Assembly (NCBI RefSeq): GCF_013373065.1 | Contig: NZ_JABXIN010000001.1 | Location: 1 to 64,000, forward strand | Direction: 5' to 3' | DNA: 64,000 nt | Origin: Algoriphagus sp. | Lineage (GTDB): Bacteria > Bacteroidota > Bacteroidia > Cytophagales > Cyclobacteriaceae | In this document: in pieces, positions 20,469 to 30,019 of the stretch | Numbering within the stretch: the stretch's first letter is position 1 | Layout: every line of letters starts with the position of its first letter | Translations under genes and position numbers: made by a program | Notes under the pieces: model-generated | The model's input: only the letters and a program-made list of their open reading frames with translations | Told to the model about the DNA's origin: nothing | Database searches by the model: none

Positions 20469-21950
20469 ATGATCCCATTGATTGAAAGAGCCTTTCAATT
20501 TCCTTCCCGGACAGCTGTTGTTGACAGGGGAAATAAATTCAACTATCAAGATTTACTCGAGCGAAGTGCGGCAATAGCCCAGTCTCTTTTAGGTGAGCAA
20601 AAGGATTTAAACCAACAAAGAGTCGCTTTTATTGTCAACCCCTCTTATGATTATTTAGCGGTTCAGTGGGGAATTTGGAGAGCAGGTGGAATAGCAGTGC
20701 CGCTTTGTACTTCCTACCCTTTTCCTTCTTTGCAATATGTCATTGAAGATACCCAAGCCAGCTTTTTGATCGTTGCACCAGAATTTGAAGAGACTCTCTC
20801 CCCCTACCAAAAAAGTCAAACTCTAACATACCTATCAACGAGGGACCTTCAGAATTATCCAACAGGGGCATTACCGGATATTAATCCAAATCGGGGAGCG
20901 ATGATTTTGTATACGAGTGGCACCACTAGTTTGCCTAAGGGAGTTTTAAGTACGCACCAAACCATCTCCGCCCAAATCAAAAGCTTGGTAGAAGCTTGGA
21001 ATTGGTCAGAGAAAGACCACATCTTATCTATTCTCCCTTTGCACCATGTTCACGGAATTATCAATGTCAATTCCTGTGCTTTATGGTCCGGTGCAACAGT
21101 CGAGTTTTTACCACAATTTGATCCCGCCAAAGTCTTTGAAATCTTTTGCCAAGGAGAGGTAAATGTCTTTATGGCTGTTCCCACGATTTATTTCAAGTTG
21201 ATTGCTTTCTATGAAACCCTCCCAAGTTCCAAGCAGGAAGAGATCCAAAATGCGCTGAAAAAATTCAGGTTTATGGTCTCCGGCTCTGCTGCACTGCCGG
21301 TATCGGTGATGGAAAAATGGAAAAGTATTTCCGGACACACTTTATTGGAGCGTTATGGAATGACTGAAATAGGCATGGCAATTAGCAACCCCTATGACGG
21401 AGAGCGAAGACCTGGCCATATCGGACAGCCTCTTCCAGGTGTTTCGGTGAGGCTTTGTGATGAAAATGGAAAGGAAGTGCCAGCTGGCACCGCAGGAGAA
21501 ATTCAGGTTAAGGGCGAAACTGTTTTCTCTGAATATTGGGGTAAGCCGGAAGCTACTGCCAAAGCTTTTACACCTGATGGATGGTTTAAAACAGGAGACA
21601 TTGCTATCGTAGAAGAAGGCTATTATCGGATTTTGGGAAGGGATTCGGTGGACATTATCAAATCCGGCGGATACAAAATTTCAGCCTTGGAAATAGAAGA
21701 AAAAATCCGAGCCCATGAAGCTGTTAAGGATTGCGGCGTAGTAGGAATCCCTGATGAGGAATGGGGAGAAAAAGTAGTGGCTGCTTTGGTTGCCGATCCA
21801 AATGTTGACATTTCCGAATTAAAGAACTGGCTTCGGGCTCAATTACCTTCCTACAAAATTCCCAAAGAATTTCTCTTCCTGGACGAATTACCTCGCAACG
21901 CATTAGGAAAAGTGACTAAAAACGAACTCAAAAAACGATTTAACTCATGA
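20469..21950 (+). CDS. matB: AMP-dependent acyl-CoA synthetase, probable malonyl-CoA synthetase
   Basis: 493 aa; MILYTSGTTSLPKGV, LERYGMTEIGMAISNPYDGERRPGHIG, GWFKTGDI; directly followed by madL/madM. Confidence 0.85.
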   Translation: MIPLIERAFQFPSRTAVVDRGNKFNYQDLLERSAAIAQSLLGEQKDLNQQRVAFIVNPSYDYLAVQWGIWRAGGIAVPLCTSYPFPSLQYVIEDTQASFLIVAPEFEETLSPYQKSQTLTYLSTRDLQNYPTGALPDINPNRGAMILYTSGTTSLPKGVLSTHQTISAQIKSLVEAWNWSEKDHILSILPLHHVHGIINVNSCALWSGATVEFLPQFDPAKVFEIFCQGEVNVFMAVPTIYFKLIAFYETLPSSKQEEIQNALKKFRFMVSGSAALPVSVMEKWKSISGHTLLERYGMTEIGMAISNPYDGERRPGHIGQPLPGVSVRLCDENGKEVPAGTAGEIQVKGETVFSEYWGKPEATAKAFTPDGWFKTGDIAIVEEGYYRILGRDSVDIIKSGGYKISALEIEEKIRAHEAVKDCGVVGIPDEEWGEKVVAALVADPNVDISELKNWLRAQLPSYKIPKEFLFLDELPRNALGKVTKNELKKRFNS

Positions 21951-22315
21951 CCATTTACGGCGTAGCCCTTTTGGCAATTTCTTTTCTTCTCGGCCAGTGG
22001 ATGGGCGAACTTTTGGGCGATTGGCTGGGAATCCAAGCCAATGTAGGAGGGGTTGGTTTTGCTATGATTATTTTGATGCTCGGTAAAGAATGGCTGGTTC
22101 AGAAAAAACAGATGACTCCTGAATTGACAGGAGGAATCGCTTTTTGGAGTAAAATGTATATCCCTGTAGTCATTGCCATGGCGGCCAGTCTCAACGTGAA
22201 ATCAGCTGTTTCATCCGGAAGTCTAGCTTTGTTTGCAGGTATTATCCCGGTTTTGGCAGGTTTCCTGGCTTTTCCATGGATTATGAAAAAATTCAATCCC
22301 CGACATCATGGATAA
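21947..22315 (+). CDS. madL: Malonate transporter subunit MadL
   Basis: 122 aa; MTIYGVALLAISFLLGQWMGELLGDWLGIQANVGGVGFAMIILM is characteristic of MadL; 4-bp overlap with matB. Confidence 0.9.
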   Translation: MTIYGVALLAISFLLGQWMGELLGDWLGIQANVGGVGFAMIILMLGKEWLVQKKQMTPELTGGIAFWSKMYIPVVIAMAASLNVKSAVSSGSLALFAGIIPVLAGFLAFPWIMKKFNPRHHG

Positions 22316-23066
22316 CTTGGTGAGATTGATCGAAAAGAACGGGCTAATCTTCGGTTTTTTATGTGTTGGTGTTATTTTCCTTTTGGGAGAAATTCTTTCT
22401 AAAACCATTTTCCGTTCTAAAATTCCAGGTTCAGCCATCGCAATTTTTCTAGGATTGCTCTTGGGCTATTTAGGTGGGCTCTGGTCGGACGGGGAAAAGG
22501 GCCTTGCCAGTCTATCATTATTTGCGGGAGTTGGATTGCTTGGGGGAGCCATGTTTCGGGATTTCACCATCGTAGCCACCGCCTTGGGAGCTAATTTGGA
22601 ATTAATTCGAAAGGCTGGCTGGTTGGGTTTGATTTCTCTCTTGATAGGAATTGTGTTGTTCTTTATTCTAGGTGTTTTACTTGCCTATGCTTGGGGTTTT
22701 CGGGATGCAGCCAGTCTCTGCACCATCGGCGCAGGAGCTTGTACCTATATTGTTGGCCCCATAACTGGCGCTGCTGTGGGAGCTTCTTCTGAAGTTATTG
22801 CCCTAAGTATTGCAACGGGAGTAGTCAAAACCATCGCAGTAACGATCTTTACTCCACTTGCTGCCAAGAAGATCGGGCTGAATGGTCCTGAATCAGCTAT
22901 GGCCTTCGGAGGTATGATGGGGACATCCAGTGGAGTAGCGGCAGGATTAGCTGCAACTGATCCGGCCCTCGTTCCTTATGGAGCAGTAACCGCGACCTTT
23001 TATACGGGAGTAGGTTGCTTGCTTTGTCCTTCTCTTTTCTATTTGATCCTGAACTTATTTTTTTAA
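22308..23066 (+). CDS. madM: Malonate transporter subunit MadM
   Basis: 252 aa polytopic protein; overlaps madL by 8 bp; GGMMGTSSGVAAGLAATDPALVPYGAVTATFYTG. Confidence 0.88.
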   Translation: MDNLVRLIEKNGLIFGFLCVGVIFLLGEILSKTIFRSKIPGSAIAIFLGLLLGYLGGLWSDGEKGLASLSLFAGVGLLGGAMFRDFTIVATALGANLELIRKAGWLGLISLLIGIVLFFILGVLLAYAWGFRDAASLCTIGAGACTYIVGPITGAAVGASSEVIALSIATGVVKTIAVTIFTPLAAKKIGLNGPESAMAFGGMMGTSSGVAAGLAATDPALVPYGAVTATFYTGVGCLLCPSLFYLILNLFF

Positions 23067-23111
23067 CCCTAACCGAAAATTCAATCTTAGAAGTTTTTAC
23101 TAGATTTCGAA

Positions 23112-23966
23112 ATGAAGCGATTTGTAATCCTTGCCATTCTATTCTTTCCACTTATTGTTCACTCCCAAACAGTGTGCACACCAGAAAGTAGAGATAGATT
23201 AGAAAAAGCCCTCGACTTTTTGAAAGATTTAGATTCTCAACAGCTCACGATCAATGAACTTGTTGTTGAAATTGGAAAGCATTTTCAAGGAACACCCTAT
23301 GTAGAAAAGACCCTAGAAATCCCTGGTCCGGAGCAATTGGTGATTGACTTGCAGGGAGTGGATTGCACGACCTACCTCGAAACGGTGGTAACCTTAGCTC
23401 GGATGGCAAAAGAAGGGAGAAATGATTTTGTTACTTTCGAAGAAGAACTGGAAAATCTCCGCTATCGGAACGGTAAAAATGAAGGCTATCCATCCCGCCT
23501 CCACTACTTCTCAGACTGGATTGCTGTCAATGAAGAAAAGGGAATTTTAAAAGATATTACCAAGCAAACCGGAGGAATCCCGTACGAAAATCATCCGACT
23601 TTTATGACTGAAAACCCACAATTCTATCCCCAACTCAGCAATCGGGAAAATGTAGAGCAGCTTCAAAATATCGAAGCCTCCATCCGTCTTCGGAAATACT
23701 TTTTCATTCCAAAAGACAAAATCGCTGCAAGTGAAAGTCAAATCCAACCTGGCGATCTCATTGCCATTACGACATCCATTTCCAATCTCGATATGGTTCA
23801 TGTAGGATTTGCCGTGGAACAAAACGGGAGAATTCACCTCATGCATGCGAGCTCGGCAAACCAAGAAGTGGAAATTTCCGAAAAGCCTTTGCATGATTAC
23901 TTGGCTGGAAATCGCAGTCAATCCGGAATTATGGTTGCCCGCCTAAATCCTCCCAGCACCAATTAA
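23112..23966 (+). CDS. N-acetylmuramoyl-L-alanine amidase-like (DUF1460) secreted protein
   Basis: 284 aa; signal peptide, VDCTTYLETVVTLARM, RLHYFSDWI, VHVGFAVEQNGRIHLMHASSA. Confidence 0.85.
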   Translation: MKRFVILAILFFPLIVHSQTVCTPESRDRLEKALDFLKDLDSQQLTINELVVEIGKHFQGTPYVEKTLEIPGPEQLVIDLQGVDCTTYLETVVTLARMAKEGRNDFVTFEEELENLRYRNGKNEGYPSRLHYFSDWIAVNEEKGILKDITKQTGGIPYENHPTFMTENPQFYPQLSNRENVEQLQNIEASIRLRKYFFIPKDKIAASESQIQPGDLIAITTSISNLDMVHVGFAVEQNGRIHLMHASSANQEVEISEKPLHDYLAGNRSQSGIMVARLNPPSTN

Positions 23967-24023
23967 TTTTCAATCCCATTTGAAATGAGATTCAATCTCA
24001 ATTTCAAAATCATTTGAAACAAA

Positions 24024-24083
24024 ATGTAAATAAAACTTGACATATGTAAAATCTTATTTACATTTGTAAAGTGAACTTTACAT
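24024..24083. promoter_or_regulatory. Three abutting 20-bp inverted-repeat operator-like sites
   Basis: ATGTAAAtaaaacTTGACAT | ATGTAAAatcttaTTTACAT | TTGTAAAgtgaacTTTACAT, ending 8 bp before ATG at 24092. Confidence 0.75.
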
Positions 24084-24091
24084 AACGAACT

Positions 24092-24493
24092 ATGGAAACC
24101 ATGAAATTGGAACGAACAAAACGAATTAGAAAGCTAGCAGTCTGGACATGGACTTGGGTAGCGACTATGGCAATAGCGACATTAGGACCGGAATTTATTT
24201 GGGATAATCACTCATTCTTGACTCCATTTGCAATCATAGTAAACTTGGCAAATGGGATTCTAATGATTCTCGCAAATCGGGATTTATTTAATCACTTCGA
24301 TGAATTGGAGCGAAAAATTCATCTGGAAGCGATGGGAATCACCCTTGGTCTTACGGTAGTGGTAGGCTTGACCTTTTCTCTTTTAGACCAAAAAGATTTA
24401 ATCCCTTTTGATGCGGAAATTGGCTATTTGGTGATGTTTACGGGTATCTGTTACCTCACTGCAGTACTAATTAACACGCGTCGCTTCAAATGA
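24092..24493 (+). CDS. Hypothetical integral membrane protein
   Basis: 133 aa with about four predicted TM segments; 4-bp overlap with downstream HTH gene. Confidence 0.75.
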   Translation: METMKLERTKRIRKLAVWTWTWVATMAIATLGPEFIWDNHSFLTPFAIIVNLANGILMILANRDLFNHFDELERKIHLEAMGITLGLTVVVGLTFSLLDQKDLIPFDAEIGYLVMFTGICYLTAVLINTRRFK

Positions 24494-24687
24494 AAAACAA
24501 GATCCGAGACCTCCGAGAACAAAAAGGGATGACCCAAGAGGAATTAGCGGAATTCATTGGAGTATCCCGACAGACGATCAATGCGATTGAAAAGCAAAAA
24601 TTTGATCCAAGTTTGCCCACTGCCTTCAAAATGGCAAAACTCTTCGGATTGCCGATCGAGTCCATTTTCCAGTTTGAAGAAAAATAA
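24490..24687 (+). CDS. Small Xre-family HTH transcriptional regulator
   Basis: 65 aa; MKNKIRDLREQKGMTQEELAEFIGVSRQTINAIEKQKFDPSLPTAFKMAKLF. Confidence 0.92.
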   Translation: MKNKIRDLREQKGMTQEELAEFIGVSRQTINAIEKQKFDPSLPTAFKMAKLFGLPIESIFQFEEK

Positions 24688-24711
24688 TTGACAGATTTGA
24701 CAAAACAACCT

Positions 24712-26352
24712 CTAATTCATCCGAAGAAGAGATACGTAGAAATTTGGGTTTATTTCTAAAACCTGTCCTTTCAATCCGGTTTGTTCCTGCCAATCAGTGC
24801 TAGGATGAAGCCGGATTTTTTTATCTCCGATCATGACATCCACCGGCATATCAAAAGAGGGAATACAATTCATCCAACGATAGTGAAGGGTATTGTCTTT
24901 TGAAAAATAATATTCCAGAGTTGGAATACTAGTCTCACGAAGATACTGATCAAAGAAGGGTTTTAAATCAATTCCTGCCTGCTGCGAAATGAAATTTTCA
25001 ACCTGACGAGTAGAAACAGTCTGATGATAAAACTCTTGATTTAACCCTCTCAGGATAGCTCTCCACTTTTCATCATCCTGAATAATCCCCCGAAGAGTAT
25101 TGAGCATGTTTCCGCCTTTATAATACATATCCCCCGAGCCTCGTCTATTCACTCCATAGGTACCGATAATAGGTCGGTCATTTTGTATTCGGGCACGTGT
25201 ACCTCGGACATATTCCTGTCCGGCTTCTTTCCCATAGAAATACTCTAAAAAGAGACTCTCGGAATAATTCGTAAAACTCTCATGGATCCACATATCTGCC
25301 ACATCCCGGTAGGTAATGTTATTGGCAAACCACTCATGTCCTGACTCGTGAATGATAATAAAATCAAACTTCATCCCCCATCCTGTGCCGCTCAAATCTG
25401 TTCCCCGATAGCCATTTTGATAGCCATTTCCGTAGGTTACTGAACTCTGATGCTCCATTCCTAAATAGGGTGCCTCCACAAGCTTGAATCCATCCTCATA
25501 AAATGGATAAGGGCCAAACCAATGCTCAAAAGCTTTCATCATGCGAGGAGCATCTTCAAATTGTTTTTTGGCTTTCTCTAAATTTTCCCGAAGCACATAA
25601 TAATCCATGGTGAGAGGACCTTTTTCACCTTGATATTCCTCACTAAAATGCACATAGTCCCCAATACTAATATTCACCCCATAGTCATTAATGGGGTTGG
25701 CAACAAACCAATGATAGGTTTTGGTCTCCCCATGATCATCAACCTTTCGAAGTCGGCCATTGGACACATCCATCAAATCTTTAGGAACCGTCACCGAGAT
25801 CAAAAGGCTATCCACCTCATCGGCAGGATGATCTTTGGTTGGCCACCAAATACTGGACCCGATCCCTTGGTTGGAGTTAGCTATAAAATGCTTTCCATTG
25901 CTATCTTTTTGCCAAGTGATGCCTCCATCCCAAGGAGGACGAACGGCAATTTTTGGCTTTCCTCCATATTGAATCTCCAGCTCTTCAAATTCTCCCTGCT
26001 TTTGTTCTTTTTGTAAGGAAAAAAAATGTGCAGCACCTTCTCGACGGAAAGAAAGTTCAAGCCCGTCTTGTTTCACGGAAGTGATAGTGAGAGGCTCTTG
26101 CAAATCGATTTGAAGGGTTTGAGCTGGATTTTTGACTTGGTAACGAACCAAATTTGTCCCTTTGATCGATTGGGATTCAGGAAAAACTTCAACCGATAGA
26201 TGATAGTAATTCAAATCCCACCATGCACGCTCGGGAGTAATACTTCCTCTCAATGTGTCTGCCCTAGTAATGACATCCTGCGAAAATACGCTGCTTAACA
26301 ACCCAAAAAACAAGGACATACAGCCGATCAAACTCAACAAGCCTTTAGACAT
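24712..26352 (-). CDS. M1 family metallopeptidase
   Basis: 546 aa; signal peptide, YLGMEHQSSVTYGNG, HESGHEWFANN(18)E zinc motif. Confidence 0.92.
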   Translation of the reverse strand: MSKGLLSLIGCMSLFFGLLSSVFSQDVITRADTLRGSITPERAWWDLNYYHLSVEVFPESQSIKGTNLVRYQVKNPAQTLQIDLQEPLTITSVKQDGLELSFRREGAAHFFSLQKEQKQGEFEELEIQYGGKPKIAVRPPWDGGITWQKDSNGKHFIANSNQGIGSSIWWPTKDHPADEVDSLLISVTVPKDLMDVSNGRLRKVDDHGETKTYHWFVANPINDYGVNISIGDYVHFSEEYQGEKGPLTMDYYVLRENLEKAKKQFEDAPRMMKAFEHWFGPYPFYEDGFKLVEAPYLGMEHQSSVTYGNGYQNGYRGTDLSGTGWGMKFDFIIIHESGHEWFANNITYRDVADMWIHESFTNYSESLFLEYFYGKEAGQEYVRGTRARIQNDRPIIGTYGVNRRGSGDMYYKGGNMLNTLRGIIQDDEKWRAILRGLNQEFYHQTVSTRQVENFISQQAGIDLKPFFDQYLRETSIPTLEYYFSKDNTLHYRWMNCIPSFDMPVDVMIGDKKIRLHPSTDWQEQTGLKGQVLEINPNFYVSLLRMN

Positions 26353-26356
26353 AAGC

Positions 26357-26417
26357 TAATTCCTAATTCCTAATTCCTAATTCCTAATTCCTAATTCCTA
26401 ATTCCTAATTCCTAATT
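26357..26417. repeat. Heptanucleotide tandem repeat (TAATTCC)n, 8 full units plus partial
   Basis: Direct read: eight perfect TAATTCC copies (GGAATTA on minus strand) starting 4 bp upstream of the M1 peptidase ATG. Confidence 0.97.
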
Positions 26418-26426
26418 ATAACAAAA

Positions 26427-28619
26427 TTATCTTCCTCCGGGAGGACAATGCTTTTTCAAATAATCCGTATACAATTTTCGCAGATGCATATTGGTCCCCT
26501 CACCTTCAGAGATGGAATGGGATCGATTCGGATAAGGCATAAATTGAAATAGTTTCCCATGTTTGATCAACTCATTAACCAGCATATCTGCATTGGCATA
26601 ATGCACATTGTCATCACCAGTCCCATGGATATAGAGCAGATTTCCTTGTAGGTTTTTGGCGTGGGTAATCGGAGAACCGGCTATAAAATCCTCCAGATTT
26701 TCTTGAGGCAAACCCATGTAGCGCTCTTGGTAGATATTGTCATAAGTCAACTGATAGGCCACTGCCGCAATCGAAATTCCGGTTTTATAAATCTCAGGAT
26801 ATTGAAATAGCAGATTCAAAGTAGCAGATCCTCCACCGGACCAACCCCAGACCGCTACCCGTTCCGGATCCACAAAATCCCATTCTAAAATCTGCTTAGC
26901 AGCGGCTGCCTGATCGGAAATATTCAATCTCCCAATCTTTCGGTAAATACTTTTTCGCCATGCCCTTCCTTTAGGTGCCGGTGTTCCCCGATTATCAATA
27001 GAAATGTAGATATACCCATCAGCAGCCATATCCCCTTCATAGAGCCTGTTTCGTCCTACCCCATAGGTATCTTTCACGTTGGCGCCCCAAGGTTCGGTGT
27101 AAACAAAGAAAACCACCGGGTATTTTTTGGAAGGATCAAAATCCCGGGGCTTGACCATCCAACCGTCCATTTCCGTTCCATCTGCTGTTTGAATTTGAAA
27201 AAACTCAACTTGCTTTTCCCGCTGATTGGAAGCCAAGTTAGCAGCAATGGATTTGGATTCGTTTAATGCCGAATGAGAAGGGAGTTCAATCCATTCCGAA
27301 GCGGGTCGGGTGTAATGATTTTGAAATTGGTGAAAGGCATATCGACCAGAAGGAGAAATTTCATAGGAATGCGTTCCTTTTAAACTAGCTGGAGAAACTA
27401 ACTCCTCCTCTCCTTTTCCATCCAGACGAGCGGTATACAAATATTTTTGGGTAGCATTCTCGGGAGAAGCATGAAAATAAATTCGATTCCCTTTTTCATC
27501 CACATGGAGCAAATTGATAACATCGTAGTCTCCGGTAGTGATTTCAGTAGCCGATCCATCTAAACCAATTCGATAAAGATGTCTCCAACCGTCTTTTTCA
27601 CTTAACCAAAGAAACTCCTTTCCTCCATTGATCCATTTAAACTCATGTCGGTAGGTCAAGGCATATACATTTTCCCAAGGAGAAAGTACATCAATCCAAG
27701 CTTCATCCATTTCCTCAAAAATGACCTCTGCTTCATTTTTCGGAACATCTATGGCAAAGATTTTTGAGTGATTTTGTTTTCTATTCAGTTGCTGCACTAG
27801 CAATAATTCGGAATTATTCCATTCCATTCGTGGTAAATAGTGCTGTGCAGGATCTCCAGGAATATTCAACCAAGTAGTTGCCTGATCGGCCAAGCTCACT
27901 ACTCCGATTCGGGCTGGAGAAGGAGATTGTCCAACTTTAGGATATTCTACCGGAATAATCTGCGAATAGACTGAATCAATATTATTGATCATGTAAAAAT
28001 CCCGAATCTGATTCGCATCCAACTGCCAGAAAGCAATATGCTCGCTATCCGGACTCCATTGAAAACCATCCCGACAGGCAAATTCCTCTTCATAAGCCCA
28101 ATCAAAGGTTCCATTGATCAGCTTTCGGTTGCCATCGGTAGTCAAGGCTGTGATTTCCCCTGAATCCAAATCCTCTACATAAAGATTGTATTCACTGACA
28201 TAGGCGGCTTTTTCCCCGTCGGGAGAAAGCTTGGCAAAGCGAAGGGAAGACTCGGGCAAACCTTTCCCGATTTGCTGCAGTTTTTTACTTTCCAAATCCA
28301 GCACCCAATAATCCCCTTGTGTATCCAATCGCCAAACGCGCTTGGTATTGGTGTAAATAAGAACCTTCTTTCCATCTTCAGAAAAAGAAAAATCCCGAAC
28401 AGTCAGGTATTCACCTGAAGGAAGGGACAACATTTCTTTGGATACCATTACTTGAGACTCATTCCCAGGAAGGGAATAGGATAGAATTTCACCTTCCTGA
28501 TATTGATAATAGATATCCCTGACTTTAGACCATTTGAAAGATTGAGCAAATGATTCTGAAAACAGAACCGTTAGGAAAAAGACTAAAATCCAGCGGATAG
28601 AAAACAGTTGATTTTTCAT
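26427..28619 (-). CDS. S9 family (DPP IV-type) peptidase
   Basis: 730 aa; beta-propeller N-terminus, VAVWGWSGGGSATLNLL nucleophile, C-terminal HGTGDDNVHYANAD and RSHSI. Confidence 0.92.
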   Translation of the reverse strand: MKNQLFSIRWILVFFLTVLFSESFAQSFKWSKVRDIYYQYQEGEILSYSLPGNESQVMVSKEMLSLPSGEYLTVRDFSFSEDGKKVLIYTNTKRVWRLDTQGDYWVLDLESKKLQQIGKGLPESSLRFAKLSPDGEKAAYVSEYNLYVEDLDSGEITALTTDGNRKLINGTFDWAYEEEFACRDGFQWSPDSEHIAFWQLDANQIRDFYMINNIDSVYSQIIPVEYPKVGQSPSPARIGVVSLADQATTWLNIPGDPAQHYLPRMEWNNSELLLVQQLNRKQNHSKIFAIDVPKNEAEVIFEEMDEAWIDVLSPWENVYALTYRHEFKWINGGKEFLWLSEKDGWRHLYRIGLDGSATEITTGDYDVINLLHVDEKGNRIYFHASPENATQKYLYTARLDGKGEEELVSPASLKGTHSYEISPSGRYAFHQFQNHYTRPASEWIELPSHSALNESKSIAANLASNQREKQVEFFQIQTADGTEMDGWMVKPRDFDPSKKYPVVFFVYTEPWGANVKDTYGVGRNRLYEGDMAADGYIYISIDNRGTPAPKGRAWRKSIYRKIGRLNISDQAAAAKQILEWDFVDPERVAVWGWSGGGSATLNLLFQYPEIYKTGISIAAVAYQLTYDNIYQERYMGLPQENLEDFIAGSPITHAKNLQGNLLYIHGTGDDNVHYANADMLVNELIKHGKLFQFMPYPNRSHSISEGEGTNMHLRKLYTDYLKKHCPPGGR

Positions 28620-28849
28620 AAATGACTTTTGGCTATTTCATCAAAAAGGTAAGAACATTTTTGGTTCTAAATGAATGGATATTTTAAAAATGACATAAAG
28701 TCATCATTAATAAAGAATTAAAACATAGTGCTTTATCCCATTTATAAAATTTATTTTGGGAAAAACATTAAATACATCTAAATTATTAATGGTTATTATT
28801 TTAATACCTAATTCATTTTTAAAAATCAATACCCAAAACCCTTAATCAG

Positions 28850-30019
28850 ATGAAAAAACTTTTTGCCTTAATTTTGATAAGCTTTTTTAGTCTAAAAATC
28901 AGCTTAGCACAAGAGGCATTCTCGACCATCAATCTAGACCTTATCCAGAATCAACTTAACGGTGGTATGCCCATTCCCTCCGAGGAAAAATTTTATGTTC
29001 GTGGCGCAATCCCAAGCAAGGTTGAACTGGTCAAACTGACTATTTATCCTTCCAAGAAAAGCCCGAAAGCAGGCTATACCTATTTCTGGAAAGTGCCATT
29101 TGGCTATCAGGAACTCGCCTTTCAGGTTTTGGTAGAAGAACCGCTTCGCGCCAACCAGGATTACCACTTGGATTTTGGATTTTACCAAAAAGCCGGCTAT
29201 CAGGAAGTAGAAGAAGTCAGGGAACTCATTCATGACAATTTATCCACTTACCTGAGTACCATTACTACTATAAAAAGGGGAGGAATCAAGTTCGAGGATT
29301 CCGATGAGCAGATTTTGGCCAACTTAACCAGAATTTTAGAAGCAGGTGCTTATTATTTTGAACTTCCGCAAGCGCAGAAATTTCCGGGTTTTTCTGATCT
29401 CACCAGAAATAAATTGGTGCAGCGAAAAAAGTTAAAGATGGGTAAGGCCAAATTTAACGCTACCGGAGTGGAAGAAGGGGATAATGCGAGAGCAGTTTAC
29501 GCAAGGCAATACTTGGATGAATTAGAGCAAATTATTTTTTCAGAAGTGGATCAATACCTCTCCACTAACTTATTGGCCAGAGTAGATGAAAAGATTTTTC
29601 AAAATTATCCTACCGAGAAAAAGTCGACTTCTATCCCGCTCAATGTAGGATATGGAGCAATCTCTTTAACCCAGGGATTGAGCCAACAGGAATTTGTAAC
29701 CGGTCCCTATGCAGGCGTTTCTTTCCCATTAGGAAATCGGTCGTTTACAAAGTTTATGAGCAATTTATCCATCAGTTCTGGCTTTTTTCTTTCAGGCAAT
29801 ATGGAAAATTCGCTCAATGAACAAATCAGTGGACCATTTTTGGACCGTCCACTCTATGTAGGATTGGGATACAGTTTTTTCCAAATAGTCAGATTAAATG
29901 CAGGAGGAACCTTTATAACATCCAAGGGACAAAATGGTGGCAAAACAGACTATTTCACCCCTTTTGTGGGATTAAGTCTAGAGTTTAAATTATGGTTGGG
30001 CTTTGGTAATAAGAGATGA
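28850..30019 (+). CDS. Hypothetical secreted protein
   Basis: 389 aa with signal peptide (MKKLFALILISFFSLKISLAQ); barrel-like C-terminus; overlaps next gene. Confidence 0.75.
   Translation: MKKLFALILISFFSLKISLAQEAFSTINLDLIQNQLNGGMPIPSEEKFYVRGAIPSKVELVKLTIYPSKKSPKAGYTYFWKVPFGYQELAFQVLVEEPLRANQDYHLDFGFYQKAGYQEVEEVRELIHDNLSTYLSTITTIKRGGIKFEDSDEQILANLTRILEAGAYYFELPQAQKFPGFSDLTRNKLVQRKKLKMGKAKFNATGVEEGDNARAVYARQYLDELEQIIFSEVDQYLSTNLLARVDEKIFQNYPTEKKSTSIPLNVGYGAISLTQGLSQQEFVTGPYAGVSFPLGNRSFTKFMSNLSISSGFFLSGNMENSLNEQISGPFLDRPLYVGLGYSFFQIVRLNAGGTFITSKGQNGGKTDYFTPFVGLSLEFKLWLGFGNKR

Noticed and set aside
26357-26417. Possible CRISPR-like array
   Set aside because: Units are 7 bp, directly abutting and without spacers; it is a simple-sequence tandem repeat.
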